Assembly (NCBI RefSeq): GCF_001792815.1
Contig: NZ_CP017674.1
Location: 868,001-932,000, forward strand
DNA: 64,000 bases
From: Microbacterium sp. BH-3-3-3
GTDB taxonomy: Bacteria > Actinomycetota > Actinomycetes > Actinomycetales > Microbacteriaceae
Direction: 5' to 3'
The position numbers and the translations under genes are program-made. Under the pieces are notes generated by a model that saw nothing but the letters and a program-made list of their open reading frames with translations, had not been told where the DNA came from and made no database searches. Below, piece after piece: positions 23,526-32,434 of the stretch (its first letter is position 1; each line of letters starts with the position of its first letter).

Positions 23526-25607
23526 ATGCGAAAGCCGAAGGCGGCACACGTGCTGGCGATTCTGCTGCTGGCCGTGGGGGGAATCCTCGGCGGGCCTCTC
23601 GCGGCCCTCGCCGTCCCCCCTCCCTCGCTGGGCTCCAGCTACGTCGTCGACCAGGCCGACGTGCTCACCGACGCGCAAGAGGCGCAGGTGCAGTCGCGCA
23701 TGATCACGCTGTCCACGCAGACGGGGCTCGACCTGTGGGTCGTGTACGTCGACGGGTTCACCGACCCACCCGCCGCCGAGGACTGGGCGAACGAGACGGC
23801 CAACCGCAACCAGCTCGGACCCCACCAGTACCTGCTCGCCGTCGCGATCGAAGACGGCGCCGCCACGTTCTACCTCTCGGGCGACGTCGACGACGGCGCA
23901 TTGACCGCCGCGCAGCTCGGCGCCATCGAACAGGAACGCGTGCAGCCCCTGCTCGCCGCGGGCGACGACGCGGGGGCGGCGATCTCGGCGGCCGACGGCA
24001 TCCGCGCCGCCTACTCCGAAGCGGGGGGCAACCAGCCCGCTCCCCCGCCCACTCCCGCCACGCAGAGCGGACCGGCGATCGGACCCATCGTGGTGGTGGG
24101 CCTGCTCCTCGTGGCCATCGCGGGCGGACTCGTGTGGTTCGGCCTGCGTCGTCGGCGCGCGACGGCGGGCGCCGCGGGAGGCCCCGCCGAGAGCATCGAC
24201 GACCTCTCCCGGCGCGCGGGGTCGGCGTTGGTCGCCACCGACGACGCCGTCAAGACCAGCGAGCAGGAGCTCGGCTTCGCCCGCGCCCAGTTCGGCGACG
24301 CCGCCGCCGCACCGTTCGTCGAGGTGCTGGCCCAGGCCAAGGCCGACCTCGACGCGGCCTTCTCGATCCAGCAGCAGCTCGACGACGAGACCCCCGAGAC
24401 CCCCGAGCAGCAGCGCGCCGGGTACGCCGAGATCCTGCGCCTGTGCGCCGCCGCCGACGCGGCACTCGATGCCAAGACCGCGGCCTTCGACGAGTTGCGG
24501 GCGCTGGAGGCCGACGCCCCCGCCGCCCTGGCCGCCACGACGCAGCAGCAGACGGCCGTCGCGGCGGCCCTGGCTGCGGCCGAGGCGGATCTCGCGCGTC
24601 TGCGTGCGCAGTATGCCGACGACGCCCTGACCACCGTCGCCGACAACCCCGTGCAGGCGCGCGCCCGACTCGACCTCGCCGCTGAGCAGACGGCCGCGGC
24701 GCAGGCGGCCCTCGGCGCCGGGCGCACGGGCGAGGCGGCGGTCGCCATCCGCGCCGCCCAAGCCGCGGTCGCCCAGGCCGACGTGCTGGAGCGCGCGATC
24801 ACGACTCTCGGCACCGACCTCGCCGACGCGCAGCAGCGGGCCGGCGCACTCGTCGCCGAGATCGAGGGAGACCTCGCGGCGGCGGCGCAGCTCACCGACG
24901 CCGACGGACGCATCGCCGGAGCGGCCGCCTCGGCGCGATCGCAGCTCGACGCCGCCCGCGCGACCCTGGCTCCCCCGCGCCCCAGTCCCCTGCGCGCCCT
25001 CGAGGGGTTGCAGCAGGCCAACGCGACCATCGACGCCGTGCTCGACGAAGCCCGTGACGCCGCCGAGCGACGCCGCCGCGCCGAGAGCCAACTCGACGGC
25101 ACGCTGGCCCAGGCCCGCGCCCAGGTGTCGGCGACCGAGGACTTCATCTCGGCACGGCGCGGAGCCGTGGGGCCCACCGCACGCACGCGCCTGGCCGAGG
25201 CCGGCGCCGCCCTCGTGCAGGCGGAGCAGACGCGCTCCACCGACCCGGCGGCGGCGCTGTCGCTCGCCCAGCGCGCCGCGCAGCTGGGCTCGCAGGCGGG
25301 GTCGCTCGCCCAGAACGACGTCGGCGCCTTCGGCGGCGGCGGGGGTCAGGGCGGGGGCGGCGACATGATGGGCGCTCTGCTCGGCGGGATCGCGATCAAC
25401 TCTCTGCTCGGCGGCGGTGGCCGACGCGGCGGCTTCGGCGGCGGCGGCCTGGGTGGCCTCGGCGGCTTCGGCGGCGGCGGACGGAGCGGCGGCTCGGGCG
25501 GCTTCGGGGGCTTCGGCGGCGGCGGACGCTCCCGCAGCGGAGGCGGCAGGGCCGGGGGCGGCGGCGGACGCAGCCGTTCCGGCGGAGGACGTGTCAATCG
25601 ACGCTGA
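23526..25607 (+). CDS. Secreted/membrane TPM-domain protein with coiled coils and Gly-rich tail
   Basis: The 693-residue protein has a signal peptide (MRKPKAAHVLAILLL to LAALA), a TPM domain (about 35-170: SSYVVDQADVLTDAQEAQVQ, GLDLWVVYVDGF) and a membrane helix (about 188-210). A long Ala-rich helical, coiled-coil region follows (about 220-590). The tail is Gly/Phe/Arg-rich (GGFGGGG units). TPM proteins sit in the envelope and some assist photosystem repair or metal-dependent phosphatase activity. The pspA gene follows after 92 bp, suggesting a shared role in membrane integrity. Confidence 0.88.
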   Translation: MRKPKAAHVLAILLLAVGGILGGPLAALAVPPPSLGSSYVVDQADVLTDAQEAQVQSRMITLSTQTGLDLWVVYVDGFTDPPAAEDWANETANRNQLGPHQYLLAVAIEDGAATFYLSGDVDDGALTAAQLGAIEQERVQPLLAAGDDAGAAISAADGIRAAYSEAGGNQPAPPPTPATQSGPAIGPIVVVGLLLVAIAGGLVWFGLRRRRATAGAAGGPAESIDDLSRRAGSALVATDDAVKTSEQELGFARAQFGDAAAAPFVEVLAQAKADLDAAFSIQQQLDDETPETPEQQRAGYAEILRLCAAADAALDAKTAAFDELRALEADAPAALAATTQQQTAVAAALAAAEADLARLRAQYADDALTTVADNPVQARARLDLAAEQTAAAQAALGAGRTGEAAVAIRAAQAAVAQADVLERAITTLGTDLADAQQRAGALVAEIEGDLAAAAQLTDADGRIAGAAASARSQLDAARATLAPPRPSPLRALEGLQQANATIDAVLDEARDAAERRRRAESQLDGTLAQARAQVSATEDFISARRGAVGPTARTRLAEAGAALVQAEQTRSTDPAAALSLAQRAAQLGSQAGSLAQNDVGAFGGGGGQGGGGDMMGALLGGIAINSLLGGGGRRGGFGGGGLGGLGGFGGGGRSGGSGGFGGFGGGGRSRSGGGRAGGGGGRSRSGGGRVNRR

Positions 25608-25699
25608 TCCACCCCTACCGGCGACCGGGCCGATCACAGAGAATTCGTAGCATCCGACACCAGACTCGACATCGTCGCCCTCAGGAAGGAACACCCCGC

Positions 25700-26452
25700 A
25701 TGGCCAAGCAGTCCATCTTCGGTCGCATCTCGACCCTCGTTCGCGCGAACATCAATTCGCTCCTCGATCAGGCCGAGGACCCGCAGAAGATGCTCGACCA
25801 GCTCGTGCGCGATTACTCGAACTCGATCGCCGACGCCGAGTCGGCCATCGCCGAGACCATCGGCAACCTGCGTCTGCTCGAGCGCGACCACCAAGAAGAC
25901 GTGCAGGCGGCGGCCGAGTGGGGCAACAAGGCCCTCGCCGCCAGCCGCAAGGGCGACGAGCTGCGCGCCACCGGCAACGCGAGCGAGGCCGACAAGTTCG
26001 ACAACCTCGCGAAGATCGCCCTGCAGCGTCAGATCACCGCCGAGAGCGAGGCGAAGTCGGCCGCGCCCACGATCGCGTCGCAGACCGAGGTCGTCGACAA
26101 GCTCAAGGACGGCCTCAACGGCATGAAGGGCAAGCTCGAGCAGCTGCGCTCCAAGCGCAGCGAGTTGCTCGCCCGTGCCAAGGTCGCCGAGGCCCAGAAC
26201 AAGGTGCACGACGCGGTCAAGTCGATCGACGTGCTCGACCCCACCAGCGAGCTCGGCCGTTTCGAAGACAAGATCCGTCGCGAAGAAGCCCTCGCCGCCG
26301 GCAAGCAGGAGCTCGCGGCCTCCAGCATCGACGCCCAGTTCAACGCGCTCGACGACGTGGGCGAGCTCACCGAGGTCGAGGCACGTCTCGCCGCGCTGAA
26401 GGTCGGCGGCCCCCAGCGCGCCGCGATCGACGCGCCCAGCCCCGACCTCTGA
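25700..26452 (+). CDS. pspA: PspA/IM30 (Vipp1) family membrane-stress protein
   Basis: The 250-residue protein is almost entirely helical. It starts FGRISTLVRANINSLLDQAEDPQKMLDQLVRDY, the membrane-binding amphipathic helix and first coil of PspA. The hairpin coiled coil spans about 30-190 and the C-terminal helices end LAALKVGG. PspA oligomers bind stressed membrane. GGAAGGAAC precedes the ATG. A perfect hairpin follows the stop. Confidence 0.95.
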   Translation: MAKQSIFGRISTLVRANINSLLDQAEDPQKMLDQLVRDYSNSIADAESAIAETIGNLRLLERDHQEDVQAAAEWGNKALAASRKGDELRATGNASEADKFDNLAKIALQRQITAESEAKSAAPTIASQTEVVDKLKDGLNGMKGKLEQLRSKRSELLARAKVAEAQNKVHDAVKSIDVLDPTSELGRFEDKIRREEALAAGKQELAASSIDAQFNALDDVGELTEVEARLAALKVGGPQRAAIDAPSPDL

Positions 26453-26460
26453 TCGACACC

Positions 26461-26498
26461 GAGAGTGCATCGCCCGGCCCGCCGGGCGATGCACTCTC
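26461..26498 (+). terminator. pspA terminator
   Basis: A perfect 18-bp stem (26461-26478 with 26481-26498) with a 2-base loop lies 8 bp after the pspA stop. Confidence 0.9.
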
Positions 26499-26519
26499 GT
26501 CTCTTCGCGAGGAACACCC

Positions 26520-27332
26520 ATGACGCGTTTCATCGTCGCCCCGCAGTGGCAGGGCTCGTCGTCGTCGCGGGCGATGCAGCTCATCGACGGCGCCGATGCC
26601 ATCGCCGGTGACCTGCCCCGCGCCTCGACGACGGTGCTCGAGGCCCCGACCGAGGCCGGAGACGCCCAGGGCACGCGCATCCACCGGCTCACCGCCCTCT
26701 GGCGCATGCGCGAGCGCATCGAAGACGCCGTACGCGGTTCCGCCGAACCGGCGATCGTGGTGGGCGGCGATTGCGGCGTCGCCCTCGGCGCGGTTGCGGC
26801 CGTGGCCGACGACGACCTCGCCGTCGTGTGGATCGACGCGCACCCCGACCTCCACACCCCCGCCTCCTCCCCCAGCGGCGCGTTCACCGGCATGGTGCTG
26901 CGCGCGATCACGGGCGAGGGCGAAGACCCTCTGCGCCTGCACCCCGGCATCGCCGCCTCGCGTCTCGTGCTGGCGGGCACCCGATCGCTCGACGACGAGG
27001 AGCAGCGCTACGTCGACGACAACGCCGTGCGCGTCGTCTCGGCCGACGCGTTGGCCGACCCCGACGCCCTGGCCGACGCGGTCGTCGCCACCGGGGCCTC
27101 GCGCGTCTACGTGCACGTCGATCTCGACGTCCTCGATCCCGCCGAGATCTCCGGCGTCGCCCACCCCGTGCCTTTCGGTGCGCGCACGGCCGACGTCGTG
27201 GCATCCATTCGTCGTCTGAGAGAACGGATGCCGATGGCGGGGGCGACCCTGACCGAGTTCTCGCCGTCGTCGCCCGCCGCCGCCGTGGACGACCTCGGAA
27301 CGATCCTTCGACTGATCGGAGCCCTGGCATGA
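26520..27332 (+). CDS. Arginase-family (ureohydrolase) protein
   Basis: The 270-residue protein shows the ureohydrolase metal motifs: GGDCGVALG, DAHPDLH and HVDLDVLDPAE. Compared with true arginases (GGDHS), the metal-binding His of the first motif is replaced by Cys, a variant that leaves the substrate unclear among arginine, agmatine or a formimino compound. GAGGAAC precedes the ATG. The next gene overlaps its stop by 4 bp. Confidence 0.85.
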   Translation: MTRFIVAPQWQGSSSSRAMQLIDGADAIAGDLPRASTTVLEAPTEAGDAQGTRIHRLTALWRMRERIEDAVRGSAEPAIVVGGDCGVALGAVAAVADDDLAVVWIDAHPDLHTPASSPSGAFTGMVLRAITGEGEDPLRLHPGIAASRLVLAGTRSLDDEEQRYVDDNAVRVVSADALADPDALADAVVATGASRVYVHVDLDVLDPAEISGVAHPVPFGARTADVVASIRRLRERMPMAGATLTEFSPSSPAAAVDDLGTILRLIGALA

Positions 27333-27784
27333 GCCCCCTCCCGCCCCCTCCGGCCGGCTGGCGCGAGCGCGCGGACCGCGCCGTCGCGCGCGGTCGCGTC
27401 TGGGATCGCTTCATTCCCGCCGTGCTGCTCGACTCCCCCGTCAGCCGCGTCGGCTACTGGTACGGCTGCACGGTCGGGTGGGTGTGGGGATCGCTGTGGA
27501 GCACCGGCCGCATCGAGAAGCGGCAGGGCCTCTGGGTGTTCCGCGGCCTGCCCTCGTGGGCGTTCCCGCGCGGCGGAGTGTGCGTCGGGGGCTGCTTCCT
27601 CACCGGAGACGTGCGGCCCACCGACGTCGTCCTCGGACACGAGGCCGTGCATCACCGCCAGTGGCGTCGCTACGGCTTTCTCATGCCCGTGCTCTACGCG
27701 CTCGCGGGCCGAGATCCCCTGGGCAACCGCTTCGAGATCGAGGCGGGCCTGATCGAGGGCAACTACGTGCCGCGAGGCAGCTGA
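27329..27784 (+). CDS. Hypothetical protein with HEAVH metal-binding-like motif
   Basis: The 151-residue protein overlaps the arginase-family gene (ATGA). It has a possible membrane-associated segment (VGYWYGCTVGWVWGSLW) and a Cys-rich patch (GGVCVGGCF). The motif LGHEAVHHRQWRRYG resembles the HExxH zinc site of metallopeptidases, with a downstream FEIEAGLIEGNY acidic segment. I do not recognise a named family. Similar proteins are sometimes labelled 'Fe-S oxidoreductase' without evidence. Confidence 0.8.
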   Translation: MSPLPPPPAGWRERADRAVARGRVWDRFIPAVLLDSPVSRVGYWYGCTVGWVWGSLWSTGRIEKRQGLWVFRGLPSWAFPRGGVCVGGCFLTGDVRPTDVVLGHEAVHHRQWRRYGFLMPVLYALAGRDPLGNRFEIEAGLIEGNYVPRGS

Positions 27785-27845
27785 ACCGAACCATCACTGT
27801 CGGGGTCGACGGCTGCGGGGTCTTCGCGACGCCGCGGGGCCCGCT

Positions 27846-28310
27846 TCAGCGTGCGGTCGCCAGACCGAAGCGCTCGGGCGTGTGGATCGACTGCGCGTCG
27901 ACGCCGTGACGCGCGACCAGGTCGTCGACGATCTCGGCGGTACCCAGGTAGCCGCCCAGCAGGAACACGCGCGTGGCGTCGTCGTCGCAGCACAGCATCT
28001 CGCCGGACCAGCCGGCGACGGCCCGTGCCAGGGCCTCGCCCGGAGCGCAACCGCGGCCGGTGCCGGGGGCGCCGCCACGGCGCGAGCGATCGAGCCACGA
28101 GAGCGTCATGCGCGCGGGGGCGGCGATGCGTCCGATCCACGACTCATCGGGCACCTCGACGAACACCCGCCCGGTCGAGCAGATCGGCAAGGTCGCGAGC
28201 AGAGCTTGGAGCTCGACGAGAGAGGTCTCGTCGGCGGTCACCAGGTGCTGCACGCGGGTGTGCCGCGACGCGCGGCACGCGGCGTCGTTGTGCTCGGTGG
28301 AGGTGGTCAT
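27846..28310 (-). CDS. Stand-alone SIP (siderophore-interacting) domain protein
   Basis: The 154-residue protein resembles only the C-terminal NADPH-binding domain of siderophore-interacting reductases: HLVTADETSLVELQALLATLP, VFVEVPDE, TLSWLDRSRRG and the end VFLLGGYLGTAEIVDDLVARHG. The FAD-binding half is absent, so it cannot be a complete reductase alone. The ATG at 28310 is preceded by GGAAG. A DtxR/IdeR iron box 25 bp upstream indicates induction by iron starvation. Confidence 0.85.
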   Translation of the reverse strand: MTTSTEHNDAACRASRHTRVQHLVTADETSLVELQALLATLPICSTGRVFVEVPDESWIGRIAAPARMTLSWLDRSRRGGAPGTGRGCAPGEALARAVAGWSGEMLCCDDDATRVFLLGGYLGTAEIVDDLVARHGVDAQSIHTPERFGLATAR

Positions 28311-28334
28311 GATGGCTTCCACTATACCGCGAGT

Positions 28335-28353
28335 GAAGGGTTGCCTAACCTGA
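28335..28353 (-). promoter_or_regulatory. DtxR/IdeR iron box
   Basis: On the minus strand this 19-mer matches the known consensus TTAGGTTAGGCTAACCTAA at 14 positions, including the complete AGGTTAGGC half. It lies between the SIP gene start and its upstream neighbour, so an iron-loaded DtxR-type repressor probably blocks the gene. Confidence 0.75.
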
Positions 28354-28407
28354 GTTCCCCCTTTGTATCTCGACGCCGACGAGACGGCGGGCGCCGGCCG
28401 CATCGGT

Positions 28408-29151
28408 TCAGCCCACCAGCACCGCACGCAGCCGGAGCAGCTCGTCGTCGCTCAGCCCGTGCGCCCGCAGGTAGCCCGCCGGTGAGCCGTACTCGCGGTC
28501 GAGCCGGCTGAGCAGTGCGCGCATCACCGGCGCCGGAGACCGGGTGGCCAAGTCCTCGACGTGCACGTTGCCGGGGTGCACCGCGCGGATCGCGGCGAGC
28601 ACGGCGGCGTTGCGTTCGGTGGGCAGCAGAGCCTCGGTGCGCGCGTAGTCGGCGATGACGGCCTCGCGATCCACGCCCGCCGCGGCGAGCGCGATCGCGA
28701 CCGTGACCCCCGTGCGGTCCTTGCCGACGGTGCAGTGCACGAGCACGGGCTGGGCGTCGAGCAGACCGCGCACCACCTCGACGACGCGGTCGGCGGAGTC
28801 ATCGACGATGCCGTCGTACATGTCGGCCAGGCTCAGATCACGCGCGAAGAACGACGCCACCGATCCGAGGAACAGCGGGGTGTGCTGCACGTCGACCGGC
28901 ACGTCGTCGAAGCGGCTGGGCGCGTGGGCCACCTCGGCCTCGTCGCGCAGGTCGATCACGCGCCGGATGCCGAGCTCGCGCAGCGTCTGCACCCCGGCGT
29001 CGTCGAGGTGCACGAGGTTGCCGGAGCGGAACAGCACCCCCTCACGCGTGCGTCCCTCTCGGGTCGGCAGACCTCCGACGTCGCGGAAGTTCGTCGCACC
29101 CGACACGAGCGATCGCGACTCGGACGATCGCGACTCTGACGACCCGGTCAC
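28408..29151 (-). CDS. Tyrosine-specific protein phosphatase (DUF-type, HCx5R)
   Basis: The 247-residue protein has the active-site loop VHCTVGKDRTG (Cys nucleophile, Arg six residues later). It begins like actinobacterial PtpB-type enzymes (SGATNFRDVGGLPT, LFRSGNLVHLDDAG) and has VIDLRDEAE. These are secreted or cytoplasmic tyrosine/phosphoinositide phosphatases; no signal peptide is seen here. The GTG start overlaps the stop of the AhpD-like gene. The N-terminus has a short SSESRSSESRS repeat. Confidence 0.88.
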   Translation of the reverse strand: MTGSSESRSSESRSLVSGATNFRDVGGLPTREGRTREGVLFRSGNLVHLDDAGVQTLRELGIRRVIDLRDEAEVAHAPSRFDDVPVDVQHTPLFLGSVASFFARDLSLADMYDGIVDDSADRVVEVVRGLLDAQPVLVHCTVGKDRTGVTVAIALAAAGVDREAVIADYARTEALLPTERNAAVLAAIRAVHPGNVHVEDLATRSPAPVMRALLSRLDREYGSPAGYLRAHGLSDDELLRLRAVLVG

Positions 29152-29678
29152 GCGGGGTCCTCGCCGTGGAGGTGGGCGGCGGGGGCGAGGTCGTCGGCGA
29201 CGCCCCCGGCGGACCCCCCGCGCGGGGGAACGGGGTACCGACCCGCGATGGCCACGCGGTTGAAGGCGTTGATCGCCACGAGCACCCAGCTGAGGGCGAC
29301 GTACTCCTGCTCGCTCAAGATGCCGCCGGCCTGGTCGTACACCTCGTCGGGAATGCCGTCTTCGTGGATGAACGTGAACGACTCGGTCAGTTCGAGCGCC
29401 GCCCGCTCCCGCTCGTCGAAGACCCCCGACTCACGCCAGGTGGCGATCTGGGCGATGACGTCGGCGTCGAGGCCGGCCTTCACCGCCGCGTCGACGTGCA
29501 CGCGCACGCAGAAGGCGCAGCCGTTGAGCTGCGACGCGTGGATCTGCACGATCTCGCGCAGCCGCGCGTCGATGCCGGCTTCGGCGGCGATGCGGCCGAC
29601 CGTGGTCGAGAACGACCGCAGGGCCGCGTAGGCCTCGGGAGCCTTCTTCGACAGGTGCACGCGCTGTTCCTCGCCCAT
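29148..29678 (-). CDS. AhpD/carboxymuconolactone decarboxylase-like protein
   Basis: The 176-residue protein contains the AhpD-like redox motif CAFCVRVH preceded by HASQLNG, giving a CxxCxxxH peroxidase-type active site, and the helical core ALELTESFTFIHEDG. It probably removes peroxides or acts as a thiol-dependent stress enzyme. The ATG at 29678 has no Shine-Dalgarno but lies 6 bases after a TAGGCT -10, so it is probably leaderless. It is co-transcribed with the phosphatase. Confidence 0.88.
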   Translation of the reverse strand: MGEEQRVHLSKKAPEAYAALRSFSTTVGRIAAEAGIDARLREIVQIHASQLNGCAFCVRVHVDAAVKAGLDADVIAQIATWRESGVFDERERAALELTESFTFIHEDGIPDEVYDQAGGILSEQEYVALSWVLVAINAFNRVAIAGRYPVPPRGGSAGGVADDLAPAAHLHGEDPA

Positions 29679-29684
29679 GGCGAC

Positions 29685-29690
29685 AGCCTA
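29685..29690 (-). promoter_or_regulatory. Leaderless -10 element (TAGGCT) of the AhpD-like gene
   Basis: TAGGCT ends 6 bases before the ATG at 29678 on the minus strand. Confidence 0.6.
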
Positions 29691-29834
29691 CGGCGGGCGG
29701 GTGCGACCGGTGCCGCGTTCGCCGACCCACCGGTCGCGTCATGCCGTCGATCGGGCGCCGACCGTGACGCCCGCCGTGACGCCCCGAGGCGCCGAGGTGG
29801 CGGCATCCGGGCCCGCGATGACAGGGTGGCTGTC

Positions 29835-30752
29835 ATGCCCGAGGTCGACGAGTTCTCGTTCCTTCCCGCGCAGGCCGACGATCTCGGCCTCGACGTCCCC
29901 TCCGTCGAGCGGGTGCAGCTCACCCTGCCCGACGGACGCACGCTGAGCGGCCTGCGGTGGGGCGATGCTCCACCCGAGGTCACCCTGCTGCACGGAGCCG
30001 GGCTGAACGCCCACACGTGGGACACGACGCTGCTCCACCTGGGGGTCCCCGCCCTCGCCCTCGACCTGCCGGGCCACGGCGACTCCTCATGGCGCGACGA
30101 CGCCGCCTACGTGGCGCGCGTGCTGGCTCCCGACGTCGCGATCGCCCTCGAAGCCTGGACCGAGGGCCCGCAGACGCTGGTCGGCCACTCGCTCGGCGGG
30201 CTCACGGCGGCCGCCGTCGCGGCATCCCGTCCCGAGCTCGTCGCGCGTCTCGTCGTCGTCGACATCACCCCGGGGGTGGATCCGAGCGCCGGACCCGCGC
30301 AGATCCGCGCGTTCTTCGCCGGTCCCACCGACTGGGCGTCGCGCGACGAGCTGGTCGACCGCGCCCTGTCGTTCGGGCTCGGCGGCACGCGCGACGCCGC
30401 GGAACGCGGGGTCTTCCTCAACTCGCGCGTGCGGGCCGACGGCCGCGTCGAGTGGAAGCACCACTTCGCCCACCTCGCCGCAGCGGCGGCGAACGCCGGT
30501 GCCGACGCGACGACCCCGGATGCCGTTCGCGCGGTGCTCTCGAGCACCGGATGGGACGACGTGGCCGGTGTCGCCGCCCCGATCACGCTGATCCGCGGGG
30601 AACGCGGTTTCGTCACCGCGGCCGACGCCGACCAGTTCGTCGAACGGGTGCCCGGTGCCGCCGTGCGCGTGCTCCCCACCGGCCACAACGCGCAGGAGGA
30701 AGACCCGGCGGCGCTCGCCGACATCATCCGCGACGCGGCCGCCCCCGCCTGA
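29835..30752 (+). CDS. Alpha/beta-hydrolase
   Basis: The 305-residue protein has the oxyanion-hole region TLLHGAGLNAHTW, LDLPGHGDSSW, the nucleophile elbow VGHSLGGLTA and a C-terminal His in LPTGHNAQEED. It is a cytoplasmic esterase/lipase-type hydrolase of unknown substrate. The ATG at 29835 lacks a strong Shine-Dalgarno site. It is divergent from the AhpD-like gene. Confidence 0.88.
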   Translation: MPEVDEFSFLPAQADDLGLDVPSVERVQLTLPDGRTLSGLRWGDAPPEVTLLHGAGLNAHTWDTTLLHLGVPALALDLPGHGDSSWRDDAAYVARVLAPDVAIALEAWTEGPQTLVGHSLGGLTAAAVAASRPELVARLVVVDITPGVDPSAGPAQIRAFFAGPTDWASRDELVDRALSFGLGGTRDAAERGVFLNSRVRADGRVEWKHHFAHLAAAAANAGADATTPDAVRAVLSSTGWDDVAGVAAPITLIRGERGFVTAADADQFVERVPGAAVRVLPTGHNAQEEDPAALADIIRDAAAPA

Positions 30753-30872
30753 GCCTCGGCGCGGCCGGCGGGGCTCACCCGAAGGCGGGTTCCTCGTCAT
30801 ACGGCGTCGCGCACCGTCATGAAGGACGTGGAGGGAATGCGGGTGAAAGTAGGCTGTTCCCACCCCATGCAC

Positions 30873-30895
30873 GGCATCCACAGCACTCGGATGCC
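30873..30895 (+). other. GGCATCC/GGATGCC hairpin in the ABC-importer leader
   Basis: GGCATCC (30873-30879) and GGATGCC (30889-30895) form a 7-bp stem with a 9-base loop, ending 27 bp before the solute-binding protein ATG. It may affect mRNA structure, or be a by-product of the abundance of this heptamer. Confidence 0.4.
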
Positions 30896-30922
30896 CTCGG
30901 CCTGCGAAAGGACATCCCCGCA

Positions 30923-32434
30923 ATGCTGCGCCGCACCGCCCTCGCCACGAGCGCGCTCCTGATCGGAGCCCTCCTCCTCACCTCCTGCACCGGCGGGAAC
31001 ACCGCATCGGCCCCGACCGGTGCCGTCGACCCCGACGCCACCCTCACGGTGGGTCTGTCGCTGGAACCGTCGAACCTCGACATCCGCCACACGAGCGGAG
31101 CCGCCCTCGAGCAGGCCCTCGTCGACAACGTCTACCAGGGTCTCGTGACCCGCAACGGCGACGACGACAACGCGATCGTCCCGGCCCTGGCCACGGAGTG
31201 GACCATCTCGCCCGACGGGCTGACCTACACCTTCACCCTGCGGGAGGGCGTGACCTTCCACGACGGCACCGCGATGACCGCCGACGACGTGGTCACCTCG
31301 CTGCAGACGGCGAAGGACGACGCGACCATCCAGAACAGCGCCGACCTCGCCAACGTCGCCTCGATCGCCTCGCCCGACGCGTCCACCGTCGTGCTGACGC
31401 TCGCGCAGCCGAACATCGACTTCCTGTTCACCCTCACCGGCCGCGCCGGACTCGTGTTCAAGAACGCCGACACGACGAACTTCCAGACCGCCGCGAACGG
31501 CACCGGGCCGTTCACGGTCGCGTCGCGCAACACCGGTCAGAGCCTCACGCTCGCCCGATACGACGGGTACTGGGGCGACAAGGCCGGCGTCGCCGAGGTC
31601 GTCCTCGACTACATCCCCGACCGCAGCGCGGCCGTCAACGCCGCCGTCAGCGGCGACCTCGACGTCGCCCTCGAGGTCGACCCCGAACTGCAGAGCCAGG
31701 TCGAGGGCACCGGGAACTTCACGATCGACACGGGCCTGACCACCGACAAGGCGACTCTGGCGTTCAACAACCAGCGCGCCCCCCTCACCGACCAGCGGGT
31801 GCGCGAGGCCCTGCGTCTGGCCATCGACCACGACGCCCTCGTCGAGACGGTCATCGCCGCGCAGACCCTGAACGGTCCGATCCCCCCGCTCGACCCCGGG
31901 TACGAAGACCTCACGGGCAGCGTGTCGTACAACCCCGACCGCGCCCGCGACCTGCTCGCCCAGGCCGGTGCCGAGAACCTCGAGCTGACGCTGACGATCC
32001 CCAACGTCTACCCCACGTCGATCCCGACGTTCCTCGTGTCGTCGTTCGCCGACGTGGGCGTCACGCTCAAGGTCGAATCGGTGGACTTCTCGACCTGGCT
32101 GCAGGACGTCTACACGAACCACGACTACGACCTGAGCTTCGTGCGTCACGTCGAGGCGCGGGACTTCGGCAACTGGGCGAACCCCACGTACTACTTCGGG
32201 TACGACAACGCGACGGTGCAGAGCCTGTACGCGCAGGCCCAGGCGACCACCGACGAGCAGCAGTCCTCCGACCTGCTCGCCGAGGCCGCCCGCATCGTCG
32301 ACGACGAGGATGCCGCCGACTGGCTGCTCCTGGCCACCCCGCGCACCGCGGTCGGCACGAACGTCGCGAACTTCCCGAAGAACTCGCTCAACGTGCGCCT
32401 GCCCCTCGCGGGCGTGACGGTCTCCTCGGAGTGA
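30923..32434 (+). CDS. ABC importer solute-binding lipoprotein (peptide/nickel family)
   Basis: The 503-residue protein starts with a lipoprotein signal (MLRRTALATSALLIGALLLTSC, Cys at about 22) and belongs to family 5 solute-binding proteins: LVDNVYQGLVTRNGDDD, REGVTFHDGTAMTADDVV, NGTGPF, YDGYWG and VREALRLAIDHDALV are all typical. It captures oligopeptides, nickel or similar ligands outside the membrane. The four remaining subunits follow with GTGA/ATGA overlaps, forming a complete operon. Confidence 0.95.
   Translation: MLRRTALATSALLIGALLLTSCTGGNTASAPTGAVDPDATLTVGLSLEPSNLDIRHTSGAALEQALVDNVYQGLVTRNGDDDNAIVPALATEWTISPDGLTYTFTLREGVTFHDGTAMTADDVVTSLQTAKDDATIQNSADLANVASIASPDASTVVLTLAQPNIDFLFTLTGRAGLVFKNADTTNFQTAANGTGPFTVASRNTGQSLTLARYDGYWGDKAGVAEVVLDYIPDRSAAVNAAVSGDLDVALEVDPELQSQVEGTGNFTIDTGLTTDKATLAFNNQRAPLTDQRVREALRLAIDHDALVETVIAAQTLNGPIPPLDPGYEDLTGSVSYNPDRARDLLAQAGAENLELTLTIPNVYPTSIPTFLVSSFADVGVTLKVESVDFSTWLQDVYTNHDYDLSFVRHVEARDFGNWANPTYYFGYDNATVQSLYAQAQATTDEQQSSDLLAEAARIVDDEDAADWLLLATPRTAVGTNVANFPKNSLNVRLPLAGVTVSSE

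Noticed and set aside
23403-25694. Minus-strand open frame extending the DUF3097 gene upstream to about 1041 residues
   Set aside because: The extra N-terminus is antisense to the TPM-domain gene and is Ala/Gly/Arg-rich noise. DUF3097 has its own ATG and Shine-Dalgarno at 23402.
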